From a bacterium (GTDB lineage: Bacteria; Actinomycetota; Acidimicrobiia; Spongiisociales; ZC4RG35), in the NCBI GenBank assembly GCA_028824015.1, contig JAPPFC010000004.1, positions 1 to 64,000 of the forward strand: a stretch of 64,000 nt of DNA, given 5' to 3'. The notes below the pieces were generated by a model that worked only from the letters and a program-made list of their open reading frames with translations, ran no database searches and had not been told where the DNA came from. This document shows positions 25,737 to 34,478 of this stretch, in pieces (the first letter of the stretch is position 1; every line of letters begins with the position of its first letter). Both the position numbers and the translations under genes were made by a program.

Positions 25737-27125
25737 ATGGCAACCGGCGGATCCGGGACGCCGTTGCGGCGCATAGCGATCATCGGCGGAGGAATTTCGG
25801 GGTTGGCAGCCGCGTGGGGGTTGCATCACCACCCGGACCGGTTTGACTTCCGGCTGTTCGAAGCTCAGGGTCGGATAGGCGGAAACGCGGTCACCGCCGA
25901 GATGCCTCAGGGGGACGGCAGTTCGATTCCCTTTGACATCTCGGTCACCGCCTGTATCCCGTCGGTGTACCAGCACATCGTCGCATTGATGGAGCAGTTC
26001 GGCATCGAGTTGGTCGACACCAGGTTCAGTTACAGCGTGAAGTACCGAGGCCATGTCTACGCCCACGATTTCGACTCCGTGATCAGGGACCAGCTTCAGC
26101 CCGAAATCGCAAAATTCCAGAGACTGCTCAGGCGTTTGCATTGGTTCGGCCACCTGACCCGATCCCGATCGAAGTTTCTGAACGCCCTGAACCCGTTCAA
26201 CTACATCAGCATGGGGACGGTTCTGAATCTGGGTGGTTTCTCCGGTGACTTCAGGTACAAAGTACTGAAGCCCATGTTCGTCAACTTCCTGATGGCGACC
26301 AATGTATTCGACATGCCTGCGGCCCTCTTTTCGAGGTATCTCGAGTTCTTCGACATCGAAACCGCCACGCCCATGCAGACCTGGGATCAGGGGACGAGAC
26401 GCATCTACGAGAACCTGTCGGCAAACTTCGCAGACAAGATATATCTCAACCGGCCGGTCCGGAAGGTGTATCGGCTGTCATCCGGTGTGGTGGTTGAGGA
26501 CGAGGACGGCTCGAGGGAGACGTTCGACGAGGTGGTTTTTGCCTGCAATGCGAATCAGACGCTGATGATGCTGGACCAGCCCACCATGCTGGAACGCTAC
26601 ATTCTCTCGTCGATCCGGTACGAGAGCGAACTCCACAACCACACGGTGGTGCACTCGGACTCCTCGGTGCTTCCGGATAACGAGGTGAGACCTCTGGAAA
26701 CCCGCAGCAACCACATCGAGCAGTACGGCGTCAGGCCGGACAACTATGAGATCACCTACATCATGCACAACCAGCAGCCATGGGCCAAGCGGTCCGACAA
26801 GCCCTGCCTGGTGACCTACAACCCGATCAGCCCGATCGATGGGAAGAAGGTCGTCGGTAAGTGGTGGTTCCAACACATCGTGCATGACGTGCGCCAGGTG
26901 GCATGGCTCGTCTATCTGTTTCGTTACATCCAAGGCAGGAGGCGGACCTGGCATTGTGGCGCCCACACCCTCATCAACAGCCAGGAGACCTGCTTCGTCA
27001 GTGGGCTGTCGGCGGCGACGCAGATCGGTGCGGAATATCCCTTCGATGATCCCGAAGCACGCCGGTCATTCAACCACTACGGGAGTCTCATGCACGGTTT
27101 GCGGTTCCGGAAAGCGAGGGGCTGA
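25737..27125 (+). CDS. FAD-dependent amine-oxidase/desaturase-like oxidoreductase
   Basis: 462 residues. The dinucleotide-binding motif IAIIGGGISGLAAAWGL is at about residues 13-29, followed by 'FEAQGRIGGNA', the second FAD-contact motif of the amine oxidase/phytoene desaturase superfamily. The C-terminal FAD segment is 'CGAHTLINSQETCFVSGLSAATQIG'. Similar proteins act on hydrophobic substrates such as carotenoid or fatty-acyl chains. It is followed after 176 bp by the GPP34-P450 gene on the same strand, suggesting a joint oxidative pathway. The exact substrate is unknown. Confidence 0.82.
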   Translation: MATGGSGTPLRRIAIIGGGISGLAAAWGLHHHPDRFDFRLFEAQGRIGGNAVTAEMPQGDGSSIPFDISVTACIPSVYQHIVALMEQFGIELVDTRFSYSVKYRGHVYAHDFDSVIRDQLQPEIAKFQRLLRRLHWFGHLTRSRSKFLNALNPFNYISMGTVLNLGGFSGDFRYKVLKPMFVNFLMATNVFDMPAALFSRYLEFFDIETATPMQTWDQGTRRIYENLSANFADKIYLNRPVRKVYRLSSGVVVEDEDGSRETFDEVVFACNANQTLMMLDQPTMLERYILSSIRYESELHNHTVVHSDSSVLPDNEVRPLETRSNHIEQYGVRPDNYEITYIMHNQQPWAKRSDKPCLVTYNPISPIDGKKVVGKWWFQHIVHDVRQVAWLVYLFRYIQGRRRTWHCGAHTLINSQETCFVSGLSAATQIGAEYPFDDPEARRSFNHYGSLMHGLRFRKARG

Positions 27126-27301
27126 GGGGTCTCTGGCGGGTGCAGCCCATGCGGATCAGGGTTCCGCATTCCAGTGATGGGAGTCGTCCGGCCCATCGTC
27201 CTCTGCCGGATACCGGGCCCCATTATCCCACCTGGTGCAGTTATACTGCCTTTCCTACAGCGACTTGAAGACGTCTGGTCGGTTGGAAAGAGACCGGAGC
27301 G

Positions 27302-29320
27302 ATGGTTCTTTCTACAGGTGATGTGACAACCAATCCGTTGAGTTTGGCGGATGAACTCGTCCTGATGCTCCTCAACGAGGAGAACGGCTACTTTCACCAG
27401 GTGCCCGGCTGGGACCTGAACTGCGCGGTCATCGGGGCGGTACTTGCAGAACTTTCGCTCATGGCCCGTATCGACACTGATATGGAGTCGCTGTTCCTTC
27501 TGGACCCGACGCCAACCGGCAATCCCGCCTTGGACCCGATCCTGGCGGAAATCGCTGCTGAACAGGTCCAACGAAGCGCCCAATACTGGATCGAACGGCT
27601 CGCTCCCCATGCGGAATCGATCATTGATCTGACTCTTGACCACCTGGTTGACCGGAAGATCCTGCAACACCACAACGGGGACTTCTGGACGCTGGCCCAC
27701 ACCAAGGGAGACGTGGAGCTGTTCAACGGCGCCGGCGGAATCCAGTTCGTCAAGACCCGCATCAGCCAGGCCATCTTCAATAAGGAGATTCCCCACCCGA
27801 GGGACATCATCATCATCTGTCTGGTCAACGCGTGTGACGTCTTCCGCTTCATGTTTCAACTGGATGAGGAAGCGGAGGAGCGCATCGAGTTCATCTGCAA
27901 CATGGATCTCTTGGGCCGTTCCATCGCCGCCGCGGTCTCCCACAACATGGCCGGCGCTTTTCTTCGACCTTCCGCCCTGAGCAAGAAGATACCGGTCGTT
28001 CCCTTGCGTAAGCTGCTGTTCAACTCGAACATGCGCCAGGGGAACATCCCCGCGCTCTTTGCGGATCTGGCCAAGGAGTACGGCCCGGCGTTCCAACTCC
28101 GCCCACCATTCGTCGGTCCGAAGATCTTCCTCGCCGGGCCGGAGATGAATCACTGGGTCAACCGCAGCGGACGCATGTACCTCAGGGCCAAGGACTATTT
28201 CAGCGACTTCGAGAAGGTCTATGGCGCCAATGGAGTCCTGCCTTCCCTGGATGGCGCCGACCATTTCCGGCTTCGCAAGTCCATGGCGCCTGCGTATTCC
28301 CGCAGGAGGCTGGCGGGTCAACTGGAAGACGTCTTTGGTCAAATACGAGAGCACATGACGACATGGGAGGTCGGGGATTCCTACCCTGCCACCAGCATGT
28401 GCCGGCGGCTGGTGAACGCACAAATCTCGCCTCTCATGGTCAGTGTTCACTCCCAGGACATCATCGACGACCTGATGACCTACAAGGAACGAGCGCTGAA
28501 CACCCACATCGTCAGGGTCCTGCCCAAGTTCATGCTGAGGACTCCCGGCATGAAACGCCGAGCAAAGGCCGTCGAGACGTTGCTGGAACGGGTCCGGAGC
28601 GGACACACCCCCGCTCAGCGGGCCGGAAGACCGCGGGACCTCGCGGATGACTTTCTGAGCCTGCACGCCAGCGATCCGCAGTTCGTACCCGAGTCAAACC
28701 TGACTTTCGCTTTTGCAGCAGCGCTGATTGCCAGCGTGTACCTCGGCGATGCGGTCAGCTTCGCCCTGTACGCCATGGCGGCGCATCCGGGCCTTCAAAC
28801 CAGAGTTCAGAGTGAAGCCGATGCCCTGTTCGCCGACGGCCTTCCCGACGGCCGGGACTTCCACCCCTCCAAGATCGACGTCACCCATCGCATGATGATG
28901 GAATCTCTGCGCATCTACCCGATCGTTCCGATGTCGTTGCGGAACGTCATGAATTCATGTCTGGTCCAGGGATACGAGTTGCCGTTGGGGTCACGGGTCC
29001 ACATCGCCCAGACCGCCACCCACTACATGGAAGATGTCTTTCCCGAGCCCTTCAAATTTGACATCGACCGCTACCTGCCCCCGCGTCTCGAACACCAGGG
29101 TCCTGGATACGCACCCTACGGCCTGGGCACCCACAAGTGTCTCGGGTCCCGGTGGATGGAACTGCAGTTGACCACCAACGTGCTACTGGTGGCGCACCAC
29201 TTCACGCTGGAAGTGTCCCCTTCCAACTACAAGCTCAAGTTCAGCCCCTTGCCCTCTCTCAAACCGAGCAAGAAACTGAAGTTCCGCATCGCCGAGCAGA
29301 GGAACGAGATCCGCCTCTAG
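27302..29320 (+). CDS. GPP34 (GOLPH3-like) domain fused to cytochrome P450
   Basis: 672 residues. Residues ~13-225 match bacterial GPP34: LADEL at 15-19, 'AVLAELSLMARI' at 46-57, DPTPTG at 68-73, 'LDHLVDRKIL', and 'RDIIIICLVNACDVFRF'. Residues ~235-672 are a cytochrome P450: K-helix ExxR as Glu534-Arg537, and heme loop YGLGTHKCLGSRW with Cys613 as thiolate ligand. The I-helix (about 474-484) reads ALIASVYLGDA, so the usual acid-Thr pair for O2 activation is absent. GPP34 may dock the enzyme on membrane lipids. The 3' end is 34 bp from the convergent MMPL gene. The domain fusion lies within one uninterrupted frame. Confidence 0.85.
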   Translation: MVLSTGDVTTNPLSLADELVLMLLNEENGYFHQVPGWDLNCAVIGAVLAELSLMARIDTDMESLFLLDPTPTGNPALDPILAEIAAEQVQRSAQYWIERLAPHAESIIDLTLDHLVDRKILQHHNGDFWTLAHTKGDVELFNGAGGIQFVKTRISQAIFNKEIPHPRDIIIICLVNACDVFRFMFQLDEEAEERIEFICNMDLLGRSIAAAVSHNMAGAFLRPSALSKKIPVVPLRKLLFNSNMRQGNIPALFADLAKEYGPAFQLRPPFVGPKIFLAGPEMNHWVNRSGRMYLRAKDYFSDFEKVYGANGVLPSLDGADHFRLRKSMAPAYSRRRLAGQLEDVFGQIREHMTTWEVGDSYPATSMCRRLVNAQISPLMVSVHSQDIIDDLMTYKERALNTHIVRVLPKFMLRTPGMKRRAKAVETLLERVRSGHTPAQRAGRPRDLADDFLSLHASDPQFVPESNLTFAFAAALIASVYLGDAVSFALYAMAAHPGLQTRVQSEADALFADGLPDGRDFHPSKIDVTHRMMMESLRIYPIVPMSLRNVMNSCLVQGYELPLGSRVHIAQTATHYMEDVFPEPFKFDIDRYLPPRLEHQGPGYAPYGLGTHKCLGSRWMELQLTTNVLLVAHHFTLEVSPSNYKLKFSPLPSLKPSKKLKFRIAEQRNEIRL

Positions 29321-29354
29321 CCCTCCGGTGACCGTGGTCGGCGGTTCCGGTTCC

Positions 29355-31823
29355 CTACTCGAAGCGTTCGTACACGGCTTCGATGGCGTCGTCGAGTTCG
29401 TCGAGTTCCGTCTCCCAGCGCAGCATCTTCGAGCGCAGTCGCACATTCTGGTAAGCCCCCCACATGGTCATGGCGGGCGGCACCAGCACGATGGACACTA
29501 TCAACGAATATGCGATCGTGATGGCGGCCGTGATGGCGAACTGCTGGGATGCGACCAGTGGCGAGAACACCAGCACGCCGAGTCCGAGCGCGGTCGTCAA
29601 CGCCGAGCCCAGCAGCGCCGAACCCGTGATGGAGAGGGTCCGGACGGCGGCCTGCTCGGGGTCCCGGGCCAGCGAGTACTCCTCGCGATAACGGTGAATC
29701 ATGTGGATGGTGTAATCGACCCCGATCCCGATCGAGAGCGCCGTGATGATGGACGTTATGAGGGTGTAGGGGATACCCAGCAATGCCATGGTGCCCAGCA
29801 CCGAGATCAGTACCAACACTATCGGAAACACTGCGATGAATCCCAGTGCCGGCTGGCGCACCGTCACCCAGAAGAAGAGGGCGAGGACCGTCAAAGCCAC
29901 GGCGATCGTGGTGCTGATGGCCTCGGTCTGCTGGTCGGTGATGGCGTCGGTGACGGTGAAAGAAATGATGCTGGAGGAAGTAGCTGTCAGGGCCTGATCG
30001 TCACCCAACCAGAGCGCCTCGAGTTCCTGCTGGGTGTTCCTGGCCTTCGCAGTGTCACCGGCAAAAGCGATGAATTGGACCAGCATGGCATCGGCGCCGT
30101 CCGGATCGTTGACCAGGATGCGTCCCAACCCGGGATCGACTGCCTGGATTCTGTCGAGCAACTCCTGCATCTTCTGTGCGTCCAGTTCGACTCCGGCAGA
30201 GGCTTCTCGGAGCAACGCGGCCAGTTCGGGGTCGTACTTGTCCCCGGGCTCCCCGCTGTCGGTGGTCCAGTCGCTCACCAGCAGGTTGTACGATGCGATG
30301 ATCGGCCCCGCCGCGGCCGCCGGGCGAAGCCTCTCGTCCTCGAAGGCGGTTGTGAGATCGCGCAGGTTGAGGAGCGTGCGGGTCTCCGTGGCCTCGGCTT
30401 TCACAAGTACGCTGTACATCTCGGTGGAGCCGCCGATGGTCGCATCCAGGGTGTTCAGGTCCTCCAGCAATCCCCCGCCTCTCGGAAGGATGTCGCGGAT
30501 GTTGAATTCCGATTCGAGGTCGGTGGCCGCGAAGCCGAGCGCCACCGTCACCGCCAGCACGCCCACGACGTAGGGTGTCGGCCTGCGGGTGACCCCTCTC
30601 CCCAGCAACTCCGCCAAGGGCCTGACACCCGGCAGGGCGTTCGAGATCGGCCTGGCCGCCTTGAGCTTGCCCCGCGCTTCTTTCCTTCTGTCGATGATCG
30701 TCCGACCGGCCGGGATCAGGGTCAGCATCACCATCAGGCTCATCCCCACGCCCAACCCCGCTATAACGCCGAAGTCGTTGACTATCCCGATCGGGGAGAA
30801 CAAGTTCACCAAGAGGCTGACAATGGTGGTTACCGCGGCAAGGGCGAGCGGCATGGTGACGTGTCGCAGTCCCACCTGCACGGCCCCGGTCACCTTCTCG
30901 CCGGCGACCCGCTGCTCGCGGTAGTGCGAGACGATCTGGATCGCGTAGTCCACCGTGAGACCGATCAAGATGATCGGCACCATGGTGGTGAGGGAGTTGG
31001 GAGGACCGACCAGACCCAGCGCGTTCGGACCCAGCCAACCTTCCGTCCCGACGATCCAGACGATGGACACGAACAGTCCTCCCAGCGTGAGGAGCAGGTC
31101 CGAGACTGAGCGCATGAACACCAGGATCAGAACGGCAATCAGGAGAAACGCCATTCCCACCAGCGGCGCCATCCCCTCTTCCGTGGCCCTCTTGTACTCG
31201 TCTTCAATCACCACGGGCGAGACGCTGCTCACCTGCAGTGGACCCTCATCGGCCAGCGCAAGCTCGTGGACCGTCCGCGAGGCGGCATAGATACGGTCGT
31301 CGTTGGTGTCCTGCAGGCTGATGATGGCGATGGCGATGGGCGTCCCGTCCGTGTCGATACCGGTCGTGGCGTCGAGCGCTTCCCCGATCCCCGGGACGTT
31401 GCGGACCGAGTCGATCTCGGCCTGAGTCACCGACTCGAGTCCGTCCACTCCGAGCACGGCTCTTACCAGCAAGGAGGGGGCGAAGACAGGATCGGGAGGC
31501 GCCAGTATGTCTCTCACGCCCGGGTCGGCCACGATCTCACCGATCAGGCGGTCCATCTGCGAGAGTCCCCCGGGGGTCAGCGCCTCTCCACGGAAGATGA
31601 GCGTCGCAACGTGGGCCTCTGCGTCCCCGAAGAGATCTTCGATCTCGGCCAAGGCTTTGGCGACGTCGCTCCCCTGGGGAAGGGTCTCGGAGGTCTCCGG
31701 CGGCTCCGCCCGGTAGGTCGACCCCGCGCCAAGGGCAACGGTGATGATCAGCAGGACGAGGATGGTGAACCATGGGTAGGTCGTCACCAGCCGACGCAGC
31801 CGATCGAGTACGTTGGTCATCAT
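29355..31823 (-). CDS. RND/MMPL superfamily lipid transporter
   Basis: 822 residues with two repeats of a single helix, a ~170-250-residue ectodomain and five helices. The proton-relay motifs are 'GLTVDYAIQ' (Asp292) and 'GIGVDYTIH' (Asp703), one per repeat. This organisation resembles HpnN-like hydrophobe exporters and MmpL. The start ATG(s) at 31823/31820 overlap the Rieske gene stop, so it is translated from the Rieske mRNA. I infer transport of the hydrophobic product handled by neighbouring oxygenases. Confidence 0.9.
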   Translation of the reverse strand: MMTNVLDRLRRLVTTYPWFTILVLLIITVALGAGSTYRAEPPETSETLPQGSDVAKALAEIEDLFGDAEAHVATLIFRGEALTPGGLSQMDRLIGEIVADPGVRDILAPPDPVFAPSLLVRAVLGVDGLESVTQAEIDSVRNVPGIGEALDATTGIDTDGTPIAIAIISLQDTNDDRIYAASRTVHELALADEGPLQVSSVSPVVIEDEYKRATEEGMAPLVGMAFLLIAVLILVFMRSVSDLLLTLGGLFVSIVWIVGTEGWLGPNALGLVGPPNSLTTMVPIILIGLTVDYAIQIVSHYREQRVAGEKVTGAVQVGLRHVTMPLALAAVTTIVSLLVNLFSPIGIVNDFGVIAGLGVGMSLMVMLTLIPAGRTIIDRRKEARGKLKAARPISNALPGVRPLAELLGRGVTRRPTPYVVGVLAVTVALGFAATDLESEFNIRDILPRGGGLLEDLNTLDATIGGSTEMYSVLVKAEATETRTLLNLRDLTTAFEDERLRPAAAAGPIIASYNLLVSDWTTDSGEPGDKYDPELAALLREASAGVELDAQKMQELLDRIQAVDPGLGRILVNDPDGADAMLVQFIAFAGDTAKARNTQQELEALWLGDDQALTATSSSIISFTVTDAITDQQTEAISTTIAVALTVLALFFWVTVRQPALGFIAVFPIVLVLISVLGTMALLGIPYTLITSIITALSIGIGVDYTIHMIHRYREEYSLARDPEQAAVRTLSITGSALLGSALTTALGLGVLVFSPLVASQQFAITAAITIAYSLIVSIVLVPPAMTMWGAYQNVRLRSKMLRWETELDELDDAIEAVYERFE

Positions 31824-32902
31824 TCCACCGAACCTCCGGTCTTGATACTGACGGGACTAGGCGCATCCCCCGTCTCGGGATAGAACTGGGTGCAATAGCG
31901 TCGATAACGCATGATCTCCCCGTCGGAACGGCAAAGGCGCGGGCGAGGTATGAACCTCTTCTTCTTCCAGATGATCAGATCCTGTAAAACATCGTGCCGT
32001 TGGAATGTGGACATGAACTTATTCATGATCGGCGCCCGGAGTCCCACCGGCAGAAAGCCCAATCCTGCAATCCACCGTTTCGGTCTGCGTATCTCCTTGA
32101 CCTGGGAGGCCAACGACAGGTCGATGAGCGTGCCGTCCACGGGCGTTGCCAGCACCCAAAGGCGCAGATCCATTCCGATGGAGTGCTCCCGGATCCTCAC
32201 GTAGGAGTATCCCAGGCCATAGATGCGGGTCCTGGCCGAGACATCTGTGGTGAACTTTGCCACACCGCCTATCTTCTGGGTCCTCTTGAAATCGAAGTCG
32301 CTTTCGAGGCGGGGGCCTTCGATTATCACTTTCTCGGCGCGTTTCACGCTCCCATAGCCGTGGACATACCGTAGGTGGCCCAAGTCCACGGAGTTCTCGG
32401 TCGTCTCCTGGGGATGGCCGGGGAAACGGAGGGTGGTGATTATGAGGTCGCTCCACCCGGCCTGGTCGGGCGACTCCGAGGGCAGATGCCACTCCGGTTC
32501 CCGCCCCCCGACCCCCCACCAGGCGAAGATCATGCCCGCGACCTGGCGCGTCTCGAAGACCCGCAGGCGCGTGAACCGGGGTGGGTTGGCGTAGGGGGTC
32601 GCAACGCACTCGCCGGTTGTGTCGAACTCGAACCCATGGAACGGACACACGAGCCGGCCATCGCAGACCCGGCCTCCCCCGGAGGGAGTCAGGTCGGAAC
32701 CAAGGTGTGGGCAAACCGCCTCGGCTACGCAGACCCGCCCGTTCTCGTCGCACCAGACCACGATTTTCTTCCCCATCCAGGTCTTCTCGACGAGCTTGGC
32801 CTTCAGTACCGCCTTCCGGCCGGCAACGAAGTACCACCCCTCAGGAAAAGGGGAAGGCAACGGGGCGGTCTCAAGCCCCGTATTTCCTGTTGACTCGATC
32901 AT
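31820..32902 (-). CDS. Rieske non-heme iron oxygenase, sterol/ketosteroid-type
   Basis: 360 residues from ATG 32902, preceded by GGAGAGGAG; upstream in-frame codons lack homology. The Rieske 2Fe-2S ligands are Cys64-x-His66 and Cys86-x2-His89 (CPHLG, CPFHG). The mononuclear iron site is the segment ENSVDLGHLRYVHG, with Asp173, His176 and His181. This layout is that of KshA and the Neverland/DAF-36 cholesterol desaturase group, so a sterol- or terpenoid-like substrate is plausible. A separate reductase is needed but none is adjacent. The stop overlaps the MMPL start. Confidence 0.88.
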   Translation of the reverse strand: MIESTGNTGLETAPLPSPFPEGWYFVAGRKAVLKAKLVEKTWMGKKIVVWCDENGRVCVAEAVCPHLGSDLTPSGGGRVCDGRLVCPFHGFEFDTTGECVATPYANPPRFTRLRVFETRQVAGMIFAWWGVGGREPEWHLPSESPDQAGWSDLIITTLRFPGHPQETTENSVDLGHLRYVHGYGSVKRAEKVIIEGPRLESDFDFKRTQKIGGVAKFTTDVSARTRIYGLGYSYVRIREHSIGMDLRLWVLATPVDGTLIDLSLASQVKEIRRPKRWIAGLGFLPVGLRAPIMNKFMSTFQRHDVLQDLIIWKKKRFIPRPRLCRSDGEIMRYRRYCTQFYPETGDAPSPVSIKTGGSVE

Positions 32903-33118
32903 GAACTCCTCTCCCGGGTGTCGGGTTGGCGACGTTGCAGCCATCCAAACCGCCCGCGCAGGGCGTACGGGCTGCTTGCCCAACCCACCTCGGGCCCAGC
33001 ACCTTTCCAAACTGTAGTTGTCAGATTAGCTACTTTTACCGTTGTTTACCGCCATCTGATTCGGCCGCGGATTCCTATGGATGGTTCTTCGGGTTGGATA
33101 GTGACGCGGACCCGAGCC

Positions 33119-33631
33119 TCAGGCGTTCAGCGCCTTCTCATAGGTGACGGACGTCCTCAGCCGGTCCTCGGGTATGTCGTAGTAGGTACGCAACACGGCC
33201 TCAGAGTCGACCGAGAGAACGTAACCGCCCTTCTCGAGTATCCCCCGCGCCTTGTAGTTGGCGGCATAGGTCCCCACGATGACCCGCCTGACGCCCGTCA
33301 ACCGCCCCTCGATGAACTCGAGAAGCGCCGACGCCACGCCTTGTCTCTGGTAGCGGGGGAGTATGTATGCGTGGCGGAGCAGCGCCACCTCCCCGATAGG
33401 CTCGCTTCCCATCACCCCGACGAGTGCGTGACCCAAAAACGCCCCCCACCAGGTCATGCGGCGCGCTTCGGCTTCCCAGGCGGCCTCGTCCATCTCGGGA
33501 TCATGCAGTTCCTCGGGCGGAAGGAACTCCCGGTACCACCGGGCCGCGGTATTGATCACCTCCACGGCCTCGACTCGGTCCTCGGAGGTGAGCTTCCGGA
33601 TGGCGAGACGGTCTAGGAAGTCACTGTTCAC
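33119..33631 (-). CDS. GNAT family N-acetyltransferase
   Basis: 170 residues. Acetyl-CoA motif A is 'HAYILPRYQRQGVASALLEFI', with the pyrophosphate loop QRQGVA, and motif B 'NYKARGILEKGGY' follows. Length and fold pattern fit small GNATs that acetylate amines. It lies upstream of the Rieske gene on the same strand, separated by 216 bp, so linkage is weak. Substrate unknown. Confidence 0.88.
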   Translation of the reverse strand: MNSDFLDRLAIRKLTSEDRVEAVEVINTAARWYREFLPPEELHDPEMDEAAWEAEARRMTWWGAFLGHALVGVMGSEPIGEVALLRHAYILPRYQRQGVASALLEFIEGRLTGVRRVIVGTYAANYKARGILEKGGYVLSVDSEAVLRTYYDIPEDRLRTSVTYEKALNA

Positions 33632-33704
33632 GACATTGTCCGGGAGGTGAGATGGTGGTTGGCCTCCTGGTGCTGCGGCGCATACAGGCTATCGAGCTTA
33701 CCTT

Positions 33705-34478
33705 TTAGAGGAGGAGCAGGAGCGTGGCGATAGAGGCCACCAGCACACCCATCGCCGCCGCCAGAGTCAGGCAGCCACTTCTCCTCCTGGCCGCAGGTGG
33801 TCTCCGTTGCCGGGTCGGCATCGCCTTGGTGAGTTCCTGGACTCTCCTTCCTGCCTCGATGGCCTCTATGAGACGGGATTCCGCGTCCCAAGGTTTGCGA
33901 CTCACGGTCCTGCCCTGCATCAACCCGTCCAGTTGCCTCCCGATCCGCGACAGTTCGCCGTCTGCCGCCAAGGCCATCATCTCCCAGTTGTCCTGTAGCC
34001 CCGCTCTGGTCAGGTTGGCCGAACCGATCAATGCGGCTGTGGCGGACCTTTCCCCCGGTGCCGCGATTATCCAGCCCTTGGCGTGAAGCATCGACTTCCC
34101 CTGGGCGCTTCTTCGGGTCCTGTACCAACTGAGGGTCCGGGCATCTCCGCGCCGGAGGAACTGGAGCGCCCTGGCGCGATCACGATTGGTTGCGCTATCG
34201 AAATGGTGCGGCCTGGTATCCCCGATGATCAGGGTTACGGGTCGCCCCGGTGTGTTCTCCTGCAGCCAAGCCAAGCCCCACACGCTTGCATATCCCACCA
34301 GCACATAGAGATGTCCGTGGGGATTGTCCCCGAGAAACCGCTGAATGTGTGCTTGAGCGTTGTAATCAGGCAAGTTGGGATGTCCTGGGTGGCCGCCATG
34401 GCGATGGGTCTGACTCAGGAGCTTATCTTGTTGGGAGTGAAGATCAATAGGGCGAGAACAAGAAGGGTCGTCAGGCAT
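33705..34478 (-). CDS. Tail-anchored phospholipase D-like domain protein
   Basis: 257 residues. A single PLD-type HKD half-site is present: 'MLHAKGWII' followed by 'ALIGSANLTRAG'. Only one such motif occurs, so activity would need a dimer, as in Nuc/BfiI-type single-HKD enzymes. A basic linker (about 220-233) leads to a C-terminal hydrophobic segment of about 23 residues, predicting a tail anchor with the catalytic domain in the cytoplasm. No N-terminal signal is seen. Its start codon overlaps that of the divergent gene. Confidence 0.75.
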   Translation of the reverse strand: MPDDPSCSRPIDLHSQQDKLLSQTHRHGGHPGHPNLPDYNAQAHIQRFLGDNPHGHLYVLVGYASVWGLAWLQENTPGRPVTLIIGDTRPHHFDSATNRDRARALQFLRRGDARTLSWYRTRRSAQGKSMLHAKGWIIAAPGERSATAALIGSANLTRAGLQDNWEMMALAADGELSRIGRQLDGLMQGRTVSRKPWDAESRLIEAIEAGRRVQELTKAMPTRQRRPPAARRRSGCLTLAAAMGVLVASIATLLLLL

